The translations under genes were made by a program, and so were the position numbers. The notes beneath the pieces are model-generated. The model did not search any database, was not told the origin of the DNA, and worked only from the letters and a program-made list of their open reading frames with translations. Shown here piece after piece: positions 12,168 to 23,561 of a stretch of 64,000 nucleotides of DNA. This stretch comes from Closterium sp. NIES-65 (taxonomy: Eukaryota > Streptophyta > Zygnematophyceae > Desmidiales > Closteriaceae): contig CANXME010002336.1 of the NCBI GenBank assembly GCA_948144175.1, positions 124,001 to 188,000 of the forward strand, in the 5' to 3' direction. The first letter of the stretch is position 1, and each line of letters begins with the position of its first letter.

Positions 12168-12951
12168 CACTTCACCTCTGCCTGCCGGCTGCATCCCAGT
12201 CATTCCATACTAGTTCATGCTCATTCCACTCATGCGCACACAACGCCAATGAGGCTCATTCGCAAGCCTCTTGGTGAGGAAGTCTGCTGGCTGCTGGTGA
12301 GTCTTGATATAGATCGGATTCACCGTCCCCATCTTCACCTCCTTACGCAGCCAGTGCCATTTGATACGCATATGCTTATTGAGCCCATGAAGCACAGCGT
12401 TCCTGGCCATCCCAAGAGCCCCCTTGCTTTCATAGAACAGCGGCGTAGCAACCTTCTGCTCCTGGCCATTCTCCTCTAACAACCTCCTCAGCCAAATCAC
12501 CTTCTTCAACCCATGCAACATCGCCATGTACTCTGATTCCACAGAAGAGAGTGTTGTCTCCGTTTGCTTCTTTGACCTCCAACTAACAGTTCCTCCCCCA
12601 ACTACACAGATGTATCCTCCCATAGATGAGGAATCCTCCTTCTCAGAGGCCCACGTAGCATCAGTAAAGCAAGTGAGAAAGAGCTTGCCTTCTCCAAGCC
12701 TATCCCTCTTCTTTTTAGGAACCTCAACCCCTTTCTGCTTCACCTGTGCAGATGCGGAGTACTGAACTCAAATGCTTGGGTGAGGGTTCAGATACTTCAC
12801 CACACACTCAGCTGCATCGACCTGCTCCTCTGATGGATTCTGCACCACCCTAGCCAGCTGCCCAACCGAGAAAGAGATGTCAGGCCGTGTGTGAACTGCT
12901 ACATACAAGAGGCTGCCCACCAAGGACTGAAATAACAAGAGGCTGCCCACC
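12168..12951 (-). pseudogene. Copia-A RNase H and 3' end, with a short RT C-terminal piece
   Basis: The minus strand (13019-12768, then 12743-12210) encodes the connection region (VGSLLYVAVHTRPDISFSV) and the Copia RNase H (LTCFTDATWASEKEDSS; VESEYMAM; ADFLTKRLANEPHW). The acidic residues TDA, ESEYMA and the late KTHQQPADFLTKR block are preserved. RNase H removes the RNA strand during reverse transcription. A stop at ~12768 splits the fragment. At its upstream edge a stretch of about 20 bp (AAGAGGCTGCCCACCAAG) is tandemly repeated, then plus-strand LTR sequence begins. The RT catalytic half is absent. Confidence 0.9.
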
Positions 12952-13104
12952 AAGTCCCTCTTGATCCCTCTTTCTACAAACTCGGACCCGAGGATAGGGG
13001 CTGGTCTTGTACCGGGCACCCAAGGACCCTCGGAGGTGACCCGGAGGAGAGGTTTTAAGTTTGATAAAGTCTTAATAGCTTGAGTTTATTAGGCCCTTAC
13101 ACCT
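12952..13104 (+). repeat. Copia-A LTR, last ~150 bp (LTR H)
   Basis: This is plus-strand LTR 3' end (AAGTCCCTCTTGATCCC ... TTATTAGGCCCTTACACC) fused directly to integrase coding sequence. No primer-binding site or gag follows, so it is a deletion junction. Confidence 0.8.
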
Positions 13105-15805
13105 ACAACAAGGGGGAGCGTTACTTTCTGACCATAATGGATGACTGGAGCAGGCATATGTGGGTTTATATGCTGAAGCAAAAAGACCATGCCGCCTCTA
13201 CGATTCAGGAAGATTGGCTGCCATTGGTGGAGAAGCAAGCGGAGTGTGTGGTGAAGCGGATTAGGACAGATCAAGGTGGTGAGTTCCTTGGAGCTATGAT
13301 GACGGCCTAGCTCAAGAAGCAGGGCATCCAGAGGGAGCTGACCACGGCTTACACCCCACAGTCTAACGGTGTAGTAGAATGGGCGAACCGGAGTATTCTG
13401 GAGATAGCTAGGGTGCTCCTCATAGAATCTGGGCTGGGCAACTTGATGTGGCCCCATGCTCTTCGGCACGCTACCGTCACTAGGAACAGGGTACTCACAA
13501 TGGTTGGGGATGACTCGTGGGTGCCGTTGGCGAGGTGGCTTGGGAGGAAGCCGCCGGTGGACATGCTGAGGGTGTTCGGTTGCATGGCAGTCGCCCACGT
13601 CCCCAAAACCTACCGCAGTAAGTCGGGGGCGAGTGCAATCTGGTTCGTGCATTTGGGGCTGGCTGCAGAGAGCAACGGATGGCTGCTGTGGGAACCTTCC
13701 AAGGGTGTGTTGTTTGACAGCAGGGATGTGAAGTTTGTTGAGGGCATGATGTATGGGAGCTGGGAGAAACAGCCGGAGGCCAGGGTGTCCCAGCAGATAG
13801 AGCAGATCACCATGCAGCTGGAGAGGGTGGTGATGGAGAGAAGGTGCAGAAGGAACCTGCCGGTGAAAACAATCGTGTGGAGACTAGCGGTAGCATGAGT
13901 AGAGCTGTAGGATCCAAGGGAGGAGAGCAGCAGCAGGGGAAAACTAAGAAGCCGAAGGGTGTCGTTATGAGGGGATGGGAGACACCCGTCTCCAGGCCAG
14001 GACGTACCCGTATGGCTACTAAGAAGCTGACTGCAGGAGCTGAAGTAGCAGAGCAGCAGCTTGGGACTGGAGAGGCATTGCTGATTCTATCGCATGGCTA
14101 TGATCCGGATGAGGAGGATGAACTTGCCTACTGTTTTCTTGCCCCTGCACCAGAGGAACCAGCTAGCATGGAGGAGGCATTACCTGGACCAGATAGGCAG
14201 AAGTGGCTGGTTTTCAGGGATGCTGAGTACCAGAGCCTGCTAGAGAATGGGACATCGGAGCTGGTGGTGCTGCCTGAGAGAAAGAAAGCCGTACAGTACA
14301 AGTGGGTGCTAAGGATCAAGACCGATGACAAGGGACAGGTCACCATCTACAAGAGTAGGCTGGTGGATAAGGGGTTTATACAGAAGGAGAAGGAGGACTT
14401 CAATGAGATCTTTGCTCCCACTGCCAAACCTTCTACCCTCCGTGTCTTGTTGGGAGATTCAGCCGTTAGTGGGAAGTTCATCATTCAGATGGATATATCA
14501 ACGGCATTCCTCAATGGGATTTTAGAGGAGGATGTGTACATAACGCAGCCACCTGGGTTTGAGGATGGTACGGGCAGGGTGTGCAAGCTGAAAAAGTCCA
14601 TCTACGGCTTGAAGCAGGCGCCACGCTGCTGGTACCAGAAATTGGCAGCTGTTTTAGAGGAGATGGGATTCAGGACCAGCAGCTCTGATGAGAGCCTCTT
14701 TCTCAAGTGGGAGGGGGAGAAGCTGGTGCTGTTTCTGGTCTATGTGGACGACATTCTTCTCTTTAGCAGCAGCATGAACAAGATCCAGAATGTGCAACAG
14801 CAGCTGATGGAGAGCTTCAAGTGCAAGAACCTTGGGGAGGTAAAGTACTATCTCGGGATGCACGTGGAGAGGGATCTGGATCACAGGTGATTGAAGCTGC
14901 ACCAGGAGAAGTTCATCAAGGAGCTGGGGGAGAAATATGGGATTGAGAATGAGCGCAAAGTTGCAACTCCCCTGTCAGCAGAATTCAAGCTTGTGAAAGC
15001 TGCAGAGGATGAAGGGGTTGAAGCGAAGGAGCAGCCGCAATTACAGTCCTTGGTGGGCAACCTCTTGTATGCAGCAGTTCACACAAGGCCCGATATCTCT
15101 TTCTCGGTTGGGCAGCTGGCTAGGGTGGTGCAGAATCCATCAGAGGAGCAGGTGGATGCAGCTGAGCGTGTGGTGAAATATCTGAACTCTCACCCAAGCA
15201 TTGGAGTTCAATACTCCGCATCTGCACAGGTGAAGCAGAAAGAGGTTGAGGTGCTGAAAGAGAAGGGGGAGAGGCTTGGAGAAGGCAAGCTCTTTCTCAC
15301 TTGCTATACTGATGCTACGTGGGCCTCTGAGAAGGAATATTCCTCATCTGTGGGAGGATACATCTGTGTAGTAGGGGGAGGACCTGTTAGTTGGAGGTCA
15401 AAGAAGTAGACGGAGACGGCACTCTCTTCCGTGGAATCAGAGTACATTGCAATGTTCGATGGGGTGAAGGAGGTGATCTGGCTGAGGAGGCAGTTAGAGA
15501 AGAATCGTCAAGAGCAGAAGGTTGCTACGTCGCTGTTTTGTGATAGCAAGGGAGCTCTTGGGATGGCGAAGAACGCTATGCTTCATGGGCTGAACAAGCA
15601 TATACGTATCAAGTGGCACTCGCTCCGTAAGGAGGTGAAGAGGGGGACGGTGAATCCGATCTATATCAAGACTCACCAGCAGCCAGCAGACTTCCTCACC
15701 AAGAGGCTTGCAGATGAGCCTCATTGGCGTTGTGTGCGCATGAGTCGAATGAGCATGAACTAGCATGGAATGATGGCGATGCACCCGGCAGGCTGAGGGG
15801 GAGTG
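13105..15805 (+). pseudogene. Copia-A pol: integrase, RT, RNase H to the polypurine tract
   Basis: The plus strand encodes integrase from its first strand (KGERYFLTIMDDWSR) with the later catalytic positions GGEFLG and SNGVVEWANRSILE, then the integrase C-terminus, RT (KWVLRIKTDDKG; MDISTAFLNGILEEDV; YGLKQAPRCWYQKL; YVDDILLFSS near 14740 with both catalytic aspartates) and RNase H (LTCYTDATWASEKE; VESEYIAM; ADFLTKRLADEPHW). Lesions are TAG at 13308, a ~50-bp deletion with frameshift near 13818 between integrase and RT, TGA at 14888 (a tryptophan codon in other copies) and TAG at 15406 (a glutamine codon elsewhere). A G-rich tract (GGCTGAGGGGGAGTG) at 15791-15805 ends the internal region. Gag and protease are missing. 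Confidence 0.92.
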
Positions 15806-15878
15806 TGTTCGGTGCAAATTCACATTGCACAACATCCTGCCGTCTGTTTGTACAAGTATTTGGGTGCGAATGCATTTG
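15806..15878 (+). repeat. Copia-A 3' LTR, first 73 bp only (LTR I)
   Basis: TGTTCGGTGCAAATTCAC through GCATTTG matches the LTR start directly after the polypurine tract, then stops where DNA of another Copia family begins. Confidence 0.85.
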
Positions 15879-16748
15879 CTAGTGACGACACTAGCAAGGA
15901 GACGCGTGACAGTAGGACTGGCAGCACGAAGAGAGTCCGACTCTGGATCGGCAAGAGCAGAAGAGAGGACTCGGGAGGAGAAGGCAAAGGGGCACGCAGA
16001 GGAGCAGTGGACGGACGAAGAGACATCCGGTGCGTGCCAGGGACAGAAGGAGGACGCTGACGCGAACCACGATCGCTAGTGCGAGCAGGGAGACAGGCGA
16101 CGCAGGGCGAGACGCAAGCTCACGACGCTCAGCAAGACCTCTGGTAGGACCAGTGTACGGAGAAGGAGCAGGCAGTGGGGAGGCCGGCTGTAACTGAGAC
16201 GGGACAAGCTGTGGACACTCTACGGGAGAAGAAGGACCAATATATGGCGGGAGACCAAGAACCCGCTGAAGGAGCGGAACGAAGTACGGCTGAGGCCGCG
16301 CAGCGACTCCAGACACAGCACAGACAGCACCAGTAACCCTAGCAGCAGCACCAGTACCAGGAGCACCTCCAGCTCTAGTACTTCCAGTAGCACCAGTAGT
16401 ACCCCCAGCAGGTGCGCCTCCAGGACCGACAGCAGTAGCCTCAGCACCAACACTCTCAGCAGCTCCAGCTCCAGTCGCACCCGCAGGCCCAGCAGCTCCA
16501 CTACTCCCAGCACGAGCACCTCCGGGACCCGCGGCACCAGCACCATCAGCAGCCGGAGAACCTCCATCTCCAACAGAATGCCTCCAGCGCCGGGCAAACC
16601 ACTCACGCAGCTCCTGTGGAGAGAGGGGCTCCTGTCGAGACGAAGCACCCGGAGAATCTCCAGGCCCAGCACCGCCAGGCGCCACACGAGTAGGCCCTAC
16701 TCCCTCACGCTCCGCACCTCCAGGCTCAGCACCCCCATGCGTAGCACC
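15879..16748 (-). pseudogene. Fragment of a second Copia family: integrase-RT linker
   Basis: The minus strand reads as a Gly/Ala/Pro-rich chain (GATHGGAEPGGAE ..., many GGA/GAA repeats) with the landmarks EPLSPQELREWFARRW, RPQPYFVPLLQRVLGLPP and LPAPSPYTGPTRGLAERRE. After one frameshift it continues as SLRPSTAPLRAPLPSPP and DSLRAASPTVTRLLAS. From memory these blocks belong to the low-complexity linker between integrase and RT of a different plant-lineage Copia family; I could not run a search. GC content is higher than in Copia-A. No catalytic domain is present. It is bounded on both sides by Copia-A LTR sequence. It is not a host gene. Confidence 0.6.
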
Positions 16749-17840
16749 TGTTGGGTGCAAATTCACATTGCACGACATCCTGCCGTCTGTTTGTACAAGT
16801 ATGCGTCTGGAATGCATTTGGGTTTGAATGGAATGTTCGTGTGTTTGTTTGCTTTCGCAATTTTCGCTTGAAGCATTTGCAGGTACTCATGCATTATGCG
16901 CTTCGGCACAACATTGTACGCGCTATGAACAGTACAAGCAGAAAGGACGAGCTCGCAAAGGAACCCAAGATGGAAGCTTTGCGGTTCAACTTACTTGATT
17001 GCGCAGATTCAGTTCTATCCAACTCGAAATTGTACTGTTTTGTTTCGTTGACTATAGTGTAGCAGGGCAGGCACTATAGGGGTACAATTTAGGTGAAGGT
17101 TGGATGTTGTTTGTCTGTATTTGCATGCTACGGGGCCAGGGGAAACCAGCGGAACCAACATTTGGCTGGTTGGGCAAAGACAAAACAGGTTCTGTTTTTA
17201 GGACCTGAACCTGGTTGTTGTTTTCCCAGGTTGGAAAAACAGAACCAGAGGTTGTTTACCAACCTACCACCTGCTGTTTTGTCCAGCCAGGTTGGTTCTG
17301 TTGCTTGGAATTATTTGGGATCATCCTTAGTTGTTCCCAGGTTTATTCCCAAGGTCCATGCTAGCTAGAACTATATATTCCTTCTCTGTTTGTACCAAAA
17401 TATAGTCAATTTGATTCAAGCAAATTCCTTCCTTGCTGGAATTTCCTTTCTACGCGGTGCGACGGCGGAATGCTACCCGAGTCAACACTAATACGCTAGC
17501 ACTCCAACGCTAGGCTAACGCTGTCCGAGCCATAACTTCGTAATGGCAGAACTTTTCGCGATGCAGCTTGGTTGATTATAAAGCTCTTGGAGCGAGCTTC
17601 GATATAGGAAATTCTCAGCTTAATCCAATCGACCGTCTGCACGATACGCTGCGCGACGTTCAAGGTACTCTTGCTGTTTTGACTAAGTCCCTCTTGATCC
17701 CTCTCTCTACAAACTTGTACCCGAGGATAGGGGCTGGTCTTGTACCAGGCACCCAAGGACCCTTGGAGGTGACCCCGAGGAGAGGTTTTACGTTTCATAA
17801 AGTCTTAATAGCTTGAGATTTTTAGGCCCTTACACCAACA
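16749..17840 (+). repeat. Copia-A 5' LTR of the full-length copy
   Basis: It is 1092 bp, TGTTGGGTGC to CTTACACCAACA. Visible promoter-type signals are a TATATATT at 17372-17379 and, ~70-250 bp before it, a block dense in AACC/GGTT words, including ACCAACC and ACCTACC, which resemble plant AC/MYB boxes. Transcription start and R boundaries are not mapped. Confidence 0.92.
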
Positions 17841-17843
17841 AGC

Positions 17844-17855
17844 TGGTATCAGAGC
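17844..17855 (+). other. Copia-A primer-binding site
   Basis: TGGTATCAGAGC lies three bases after the 5' LTR; it is complementary to the 3' end of plant initiator tRNA-Met. Confidence 0.88.
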
Positions 17856-17886
17856 TGCGTTATAGTGATCCTCGATATAGGTAGCT

Positions 17887-20526
17887 ATGGCGGGCAACAC
17901 CTCGACGGGAGCTGGTGAATCTTCAGCCCAAGATCGTAGCGGCAGCCATGATTCTGGTGTTTCAGCGCCAAGGGGAGCGCGAACAAACCAGGGCTCGCTG
18001 GTCAAGGAGGTGCAGAAGAATTTCACCGTCGAGAAGTTCAATTGTGAGGGCTATGATGATTGGGCCTGGAAAATGCAACTCTATTTCCATCAGATTGGAT
18101 TGCTGAAACTAATGATTGGGGAGGAGCCTAGACCGAGTGACCCCGCGCTGCAGGAAGATTGGGACGAGCGCTCCTCGTCTGGCTACTATTTGATGTCGCA
18201 GAGTTTGGAGCTGAACCAGCGTCACCACGTCATGCACCTGCTGCCGGAGGTTGAGTGCGGTCCGAAGGCGTGGACGGTGTTGAAGGAGCTGCACGCCCCA
18301 ACCTCCGATGTTGCAACGTTGATGCTGGAGAGGGAGCTGTCCGCGTTGCGCATGAGCGAGGGAGAGCCGGTGCAACCTGTCCTGGACAAATTGCGCGACC
18401 TCTACGCGAAGTTGGCGACCGCGGGAATCACCTACCCGGAGCAGACCAAGTGTCTGAAGATGCTCTCGCTGCTGCCGGAATCGTGGCTTCAATTCACGAG
18501 CAGATTGAGCCTGCCGCAGAACCAGAGCTCATGGACACTCGAGTGGGTGCGGACAAAAATTCTGGAGGAGGACTTCCGTTGCCACCAACTGAGGGGTGGA
18601 GACGACGGCAGCAGCGGCTATGGGATGCAAAGAAGCCGACGTGGCAGAGGACGTGGCTTCGGTGGTGCTGGACGCGGTGCAAAGAAGGACGACAACTCCA
18701 ACGACCAACAAGGAGGTACCGGTTGGGGTCGCGGTGCGAAGACGTGGGGGCAAGTCAGGTGCTGGTGGCAAAATGAAAGGGAGTTGCTGGTATTGTGAGA
18801 AGGTGGGGCACCCCTGGTTTTTGTGCTGTAAGAAACCCGATGGATGGACCCCCCAGAATCGTCACCAGGATGGCGGCGCGCGGAGGAACCAGAAAAACGG
18901 CGCGAGCATGGTCGCTGATTTGTCCGACAACAACCCGAAGAGCAACGGCGGTGCGGAGAAGAAGAAGGAGCGCACCGCGGGCCAGTTCTTCCATATTGGA
19001 GAGCAGGGGGAGCAAGGAGACGCCTATGCCAAGGTTGGAGCAGAGCTGCACCCCCTGGATTATTGGGTGTTGGACACGGGCGCTGCTTGGACGATGACGC
19101 CGCGAAAAGACCTGCTGGACCACGTACGAGCTGCTCGGATCAACGAGGTGTGCTCCGCCTCTGGACACGCGCTGAAGGTGGCTGGTGCGGGACGAGCTGC
19201 GTTTAAGGGAGCGGATGGCAAGCCAATGGTGCTGCACGACGTTCTTCTTGTTCCTGAACTCAAGGCCAACCTCATCTCTTTCGGTAAGCTTGGCAAGTCT
19301 GGGGTGAGCACTAGCACGGATGGGGCACGCACTTACAAGGGGCAGCTGGGCAATCGGGTGCTTTGCGATCTGCACGAGAGCACGGACGTGTACAGATCCA
19401 TGTGGCAGCTGCCGGTGTTGGCGTAGCATGGTGGGGGGCAGGCTTGAGAGGGGTCTGCATCCCAGGGGGAGTGCAATGCCGTTAGAGGGGTTGGTGTGAA
19501 ACTATCGGCCAGATCTGGGGAGACGGATTGGGCAACTGCACACCGACGTTTGGGGCATGTGGCACTGCCTTTGTTGAAGCAGCTGGAGAAGGATGGAGCC
19601 GTTAAGAGCTTGAAGCTGAACGGACAACCACCCGATAATAACTGTGAAATTTGCTTCCTTTCAAAGTTCACCCGTTTCCCCTTCCATAGTGTGGCTGGCA
19701 GGAGCAAAAAGCCGTTGGAGCTGGTCCACATGGACTTGGTGGGGCCGCTGCCGGTGCAATGGCACAAGGGGGAGCGGTACTTCCTAACCATAATGGATGA
19801 CTGGAGCAGGCTAATGTGGGCGTATCCGCTGAAGCAGAGAGATCATGCCGCCTCCACGATTCGGGACGGTTGGCTGCCATTTGTGGAGAAGCAAGCGGAG
19901 TGTGTGGTGAAGCGGATTAGGTCAGATCGGGGTGGTGAGTTCCTTGGAGCTGAGATGACGGCCTGGCTCAAGAAGCAGGGCATCCAGAGGGAGCTGACCA
20001 CGGCTTACACCCCACAGTCCAACGGTGTAGCAGAACGGGCGAACCGGACAATTCTGGAAACAGCTAGGGCGCTGCTCATAGAATCTGGGCTGGGCAACTT
20101 GATGTGGCCCCATGCTGTTTGGCACGCTACCGTCGCTAGGAACAGGGTACTCACAAAGGTTGGGGATGACTCGTGGGTGCCGTTGGAGAGGTGGTTTAGG
20201 AGGAAGCCGCCGGTGGACATGCTGAGGGTGTTCGGTTGCATGGCAGTCGCCCACGTCCCCAAGACCTACCGCAGTAAGTTGGGGGTGAGTGCAATCTGGT
20301 GTGTGCATTTGGGGCTGGCTGCTGAGAGCAAGGGATGGCTGCTATGGGAACCTTCCAAGGGTGTGTTGTTTGACAGCAGGGATGTGAAGTTTGTTGAGGG
20401 CATGATGTATGGGAGCTGGGAGAAACAGCCGGAGGCCAGGGTGTCCCAGCAAATGGAGCAGATCACCATGCAGCTGGACCTGACTCCTAGTGTGTGGGAG
20501 GAGGGAGAGGAGGCAGCTGCAGAGGG
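17887..20526 (+). pseudogene. Copia-A gag, CCHC, protease, preintegrase, integrase
   Basis: Gag starts at ATG 17887 (MAGNTSTGAGESSAQDRSG), 46 bases after the LTR, and is open for about 290 residues. A 5-bp deletion near 18740 shifts the frame. The shifted frame carries the zinc knuckle (CWYCEKVGHPWFLC, ~18785-18830), the protease active site (LDTGAAWTMTP, ~19070) and the GKPMVLHDVLLVPELKANL block. A tryptophan-to-TAG change at ~19424 ends it. The next frame (19496 on) has the preintegrase module (HRRLGH ... CEIC) and integrase with its DDE positions (VHMDLVGPLPV, RSDRGGEFLG, SNGVAERANRTILE) up to EEGEEAAAEG, where the solo LTR interrupts. Copia order, integrase before RT, is clear. Confidence 0.93.
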
Positions 20527-21588
20527 TGTTGGGTGCAAATTCACATTGCACGACATCCTGCCGTCTGTTTGTACGAGTATACGTGTGCGAATGCATTTGG
20601 GTATGAATGGAATGTTCGTGTGTTTGTTTGCTTTCGCAATTTTCGCTTGAAGCATTTGCAGGTACTCACGCATTGTGCGCTTCGGCACAACATTGTACAC
20701 GCTATGAACAGTACAAGCAGAAAGTATGAGCTCCCAAAGGAACCCAAGATGGAAGCTTTGCGGTTCGGCTTACTTGATTGCGCAGATTCAGTTCTATCCA
20801 GCTCGAAATTGTACTGTTTTGTTTGGTGGACTATAGTGTAGAAGGGCAGGCACTATAGGGGTACAATTTAAGTGAAGGTTGGATGTTGTTTGTCTGTATC
20901 TGCTTGCTACAGGGCCAGGGGAAACCAGCGGAACCAGCATTTGGATGGTTGGACACAGACAAAAACAGGTTCTGTTTTTAGGACCTGAACCTGGTTGTTG
21001 TTTTCCCAGGTTGGAAAAACAGAACCAGAGGTTGTTTACCAACCTACCACCTGCTGTTTTGTCCAGCCACGTTGGTTGTGTTGCTTGGAATTATTTGGGA
21101 TCATCCTTGGTTGTTCCCAGGTTTATTCCGAAGGTCCTTGTTAGCTAGAACTATTTATTCTTTCTCTGTTTGTACCTTCCTTGCTGGAATTTCCTTTCTA
21201 CGCGGTGCGACGGCGGAATGCTACCCGAGTCAACGCTAGTACGCTAGCACTCCAACGCTAGGCTAACGCTGTCCGAGCCATAACTTCGTAATGGCAGAAC
21301 TTTTCGCAAGGCAACTTGGCTTATTTTAAAGCTCTTAGAGGGAGCTTCGATATAGGAAATTCTCAGCTTAATCCGATCGACGGTCTCCACGATACGCTGC
21401 GCGACGTTCAATGTACTCTTGCTGTTTTGACTTAGTCCCTCTTGATCCCTCTCTCTACAAACTCGGACCCGAGGATAGGGGCTGGTCTTGTACCAGGCAC
21501 CCAAGGACCCTTGGAGGTGACCCCGAGGAGAGGTTTTAAGTTTGATAAAGTCTTAATAGCTTGAGTTTATTAGGCCCTTACACCAACA
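20527..21588 (+). repeat. Nested Copia-A solo LTR with 5-bp target duplication
   Basis: A 1062-bp LTR (TGTTGGG...CCAACA) sits between integrase and RT. GAGGG occurs at 20522-20526 and again at 21589-21593, and the flanks joined across one GAGGG match the uninterrupted copy at ~27520. That makes it an insertion that later lost its internal region by LTR-LTR recombination. It lacks a short stretch just downstream of the TATA-like box compared with other LTRs. Confidence 0.93.
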
Positions 21589-23519
21589 GAGGGTGGTGAT
21601 GGAAAGAAGGTACAGGAGGCACCTGCTAGTGGAGAAAATGATGGTGTGGAGACTAGCGGTAGCACTAGTGGAGCTGCTGGATCCGAGGGAGGAGAGCAGC
21701 AGCAGGGGAAAATTAAGAAGCCGAAGGGTGTCGTTATGAAGGGATGGGAGACACCTGTCTCCAGGCCAGGACGTACCCGTATGGCTACTAAGAAGCTGAC
21801 TGCAGGAGCTGATGTAGCGGAGCAGCAGCTTGGGACCGAGGAGGCATTGCTGATTCTACCGCATGGCTATGATCCGGATGAGGAGGATGAACCTGCCTAC
21901 TGTTTTCTTGCCCCTGCACCAGAGGAACCAGCTAGCATCGAGGAGGCATTAGCTGGACCAGATAGGGAGAAGTGGCTGGTTTCCAGGGATGCTGAGTACC
22001 AGAGCCTGCTAGAGAATGGGACATGAGAGCTGGTGGTGCTGCCTGAGGGGAAGAAAGCCGTACAGTGCAAATGGGTGCTAAGGATCAAGACCGATGACAA
22101 GGGACAGGTCACCATCTACAAGAGTAGGCTGGTGGCTAAGGGGTTTATGCAGAAGGAGAAGCGGGACTTCAATGAGATCTTTGCTCCCACTGCCAAACCC
22201 CCTACCCTCCGTGTCTTGTTGGCAGATGCAACCGTTAGTGGGAAATTCATCATTTAGATGGATATATCAACGGCATTCCTCAATGGGATTTTAGAGGAGG
22301 ATGTGTACATGACGCAGCCACCTGGGTATGAGGATGGTATGGGCAGGGTGTGCAAGCTGAAAAAGTCCATCTACGGCTTGAAGCAGGCGCCACGCTGCTG
22401 GTACCAGAAGTTGGCAGCTGTTTTAGAGGAGATGGGATTCAGGACCAGCAGCTGTGATGAGAGCCTCTTTCTCAAGGGGGAGGGGGAGAAGCTGGTGCTG
22501 TTTCTGGTCTATGTGGACAACATTCTTCTCTTTAGCAGCAGCATGAAGGTGCAGCAGCAGCTAATGGAGAACTTCAAGTGCAAGAACCTTGGGGAGGTAA
22601 AGTACTACCTCGGGATGCACGTGGAGAGGGATCTGGATCACAGGTGGTTGAAGCTGCACCAAGAGAAGTTCATCAAGGAGCTTGGGGAGAAGTACGGAAT
22701 TGAGAATGAGCGCAAGGTTGCAACTCCCCTGCCAGCAGAATTCAAGCTTGTGAAAGCTGCAGAGGATGAAGGGGTTGAAGTCGAGGAGCAGCAGCAAATT
22801 CAGTCCTTGGTGGGCAGCCTCTTGTATGCAGCAGTTCACACGAGGCCCTACATCTCTTTCTCGGTTGGGCAGCTGGCTAGGGTGGTGCAGAATCCATCAG
22901 AGGAGCAGGTGGATGCACCTCAGCGTGTGGTGAAGTATCTGAACTCTCACCCAAGCATTGGAGTTCAGTACTCCGCATCTGCACAGGTGAATCAGAAAGG
23001 GGTTGAAGTGCTGAAAGAGAAGGGGGAGAGGCTTGGAGAAGGCAAGCTCTTTCTCACTTGCTTTACTGATGCTTCGTGGGGCTCTGAGAAGGAGGATTCC
23101 TCATCTATGGGAGGATACATCTGTGTAGTTGGGGGAGGACCTGTTAGTTGGAGGTCAAAGAAGCAGACGCAGACATTACTCTCTTCCGTGGAGTCTGAGT
23201 ACATGGCAATGGGTCAGGGGGTGAAAAGGTGATTTGGCTGAGGAGGCTGTTGGAGGAGATTGGCCAGGAGCAAAAGGTTGCTACGCCGCTGTTTTGTGAT
23301 AGCAAGGGAGCTCTTGGGATGGCCAGGAACGCTGTGCTTCATGGGCTCAATAAGCACATGCGTATCAAGTGGCACTGGCTGCGTAAGGAGGTGAAGAGGG
23401 GGACGGTGAATCCGATCTACATCAAGACTCACCAGCAGCCAGCAGACTTCCTCACCAAGAGGCTTGCAGATGAGGCTCATTGGCGTTGTGTGCGCATGAG
23501 TAGAATGAGGATGAACTAG
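21589..23519 (+). pseudogene. Copia-A RT and RNase H (continuation of 17887)
   Basis: This continues the interrupted pol: linker (VMKGWETPVSRPGRTRMATKK), RT (KWVLRIKTDDKGQVTIYKS; MDISTAFLNGILEEDV; YGLKQAPRCWYQKL), connection and RNase H (LTCFTDASWGSEKED; VESEYMAM; ADFLTKRLADEAHW). Lesions are TGA at 22024 (tryptophan elsewhere), TAG at 22255 (glutamine elsewhere) and a frameshift near 23225. The RT active-site loop reads YVDN (about 22509-22520) instead of YVDD, replacing a catalytic aspartate, so the protein would be inactive even without the stops. A polypurine-type tract (GAGGGGGAGTA, 23551-23561) abuts the 3' LTR. Confidence 0.93.
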
Positions 23520-23561
23520 TACGGAATGATGGGGACGCAGCCGGCAGGCTGAGGGGGAGTA

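Noticed and set aside
15891..16817. 308-codon minus-strand Gly/Ala-rich frame as a host structural protein
   Set aside because: Its ends are Copia-A LTR sequence and its core carries linker blocks of a second Copia family, with a frameshift inside.
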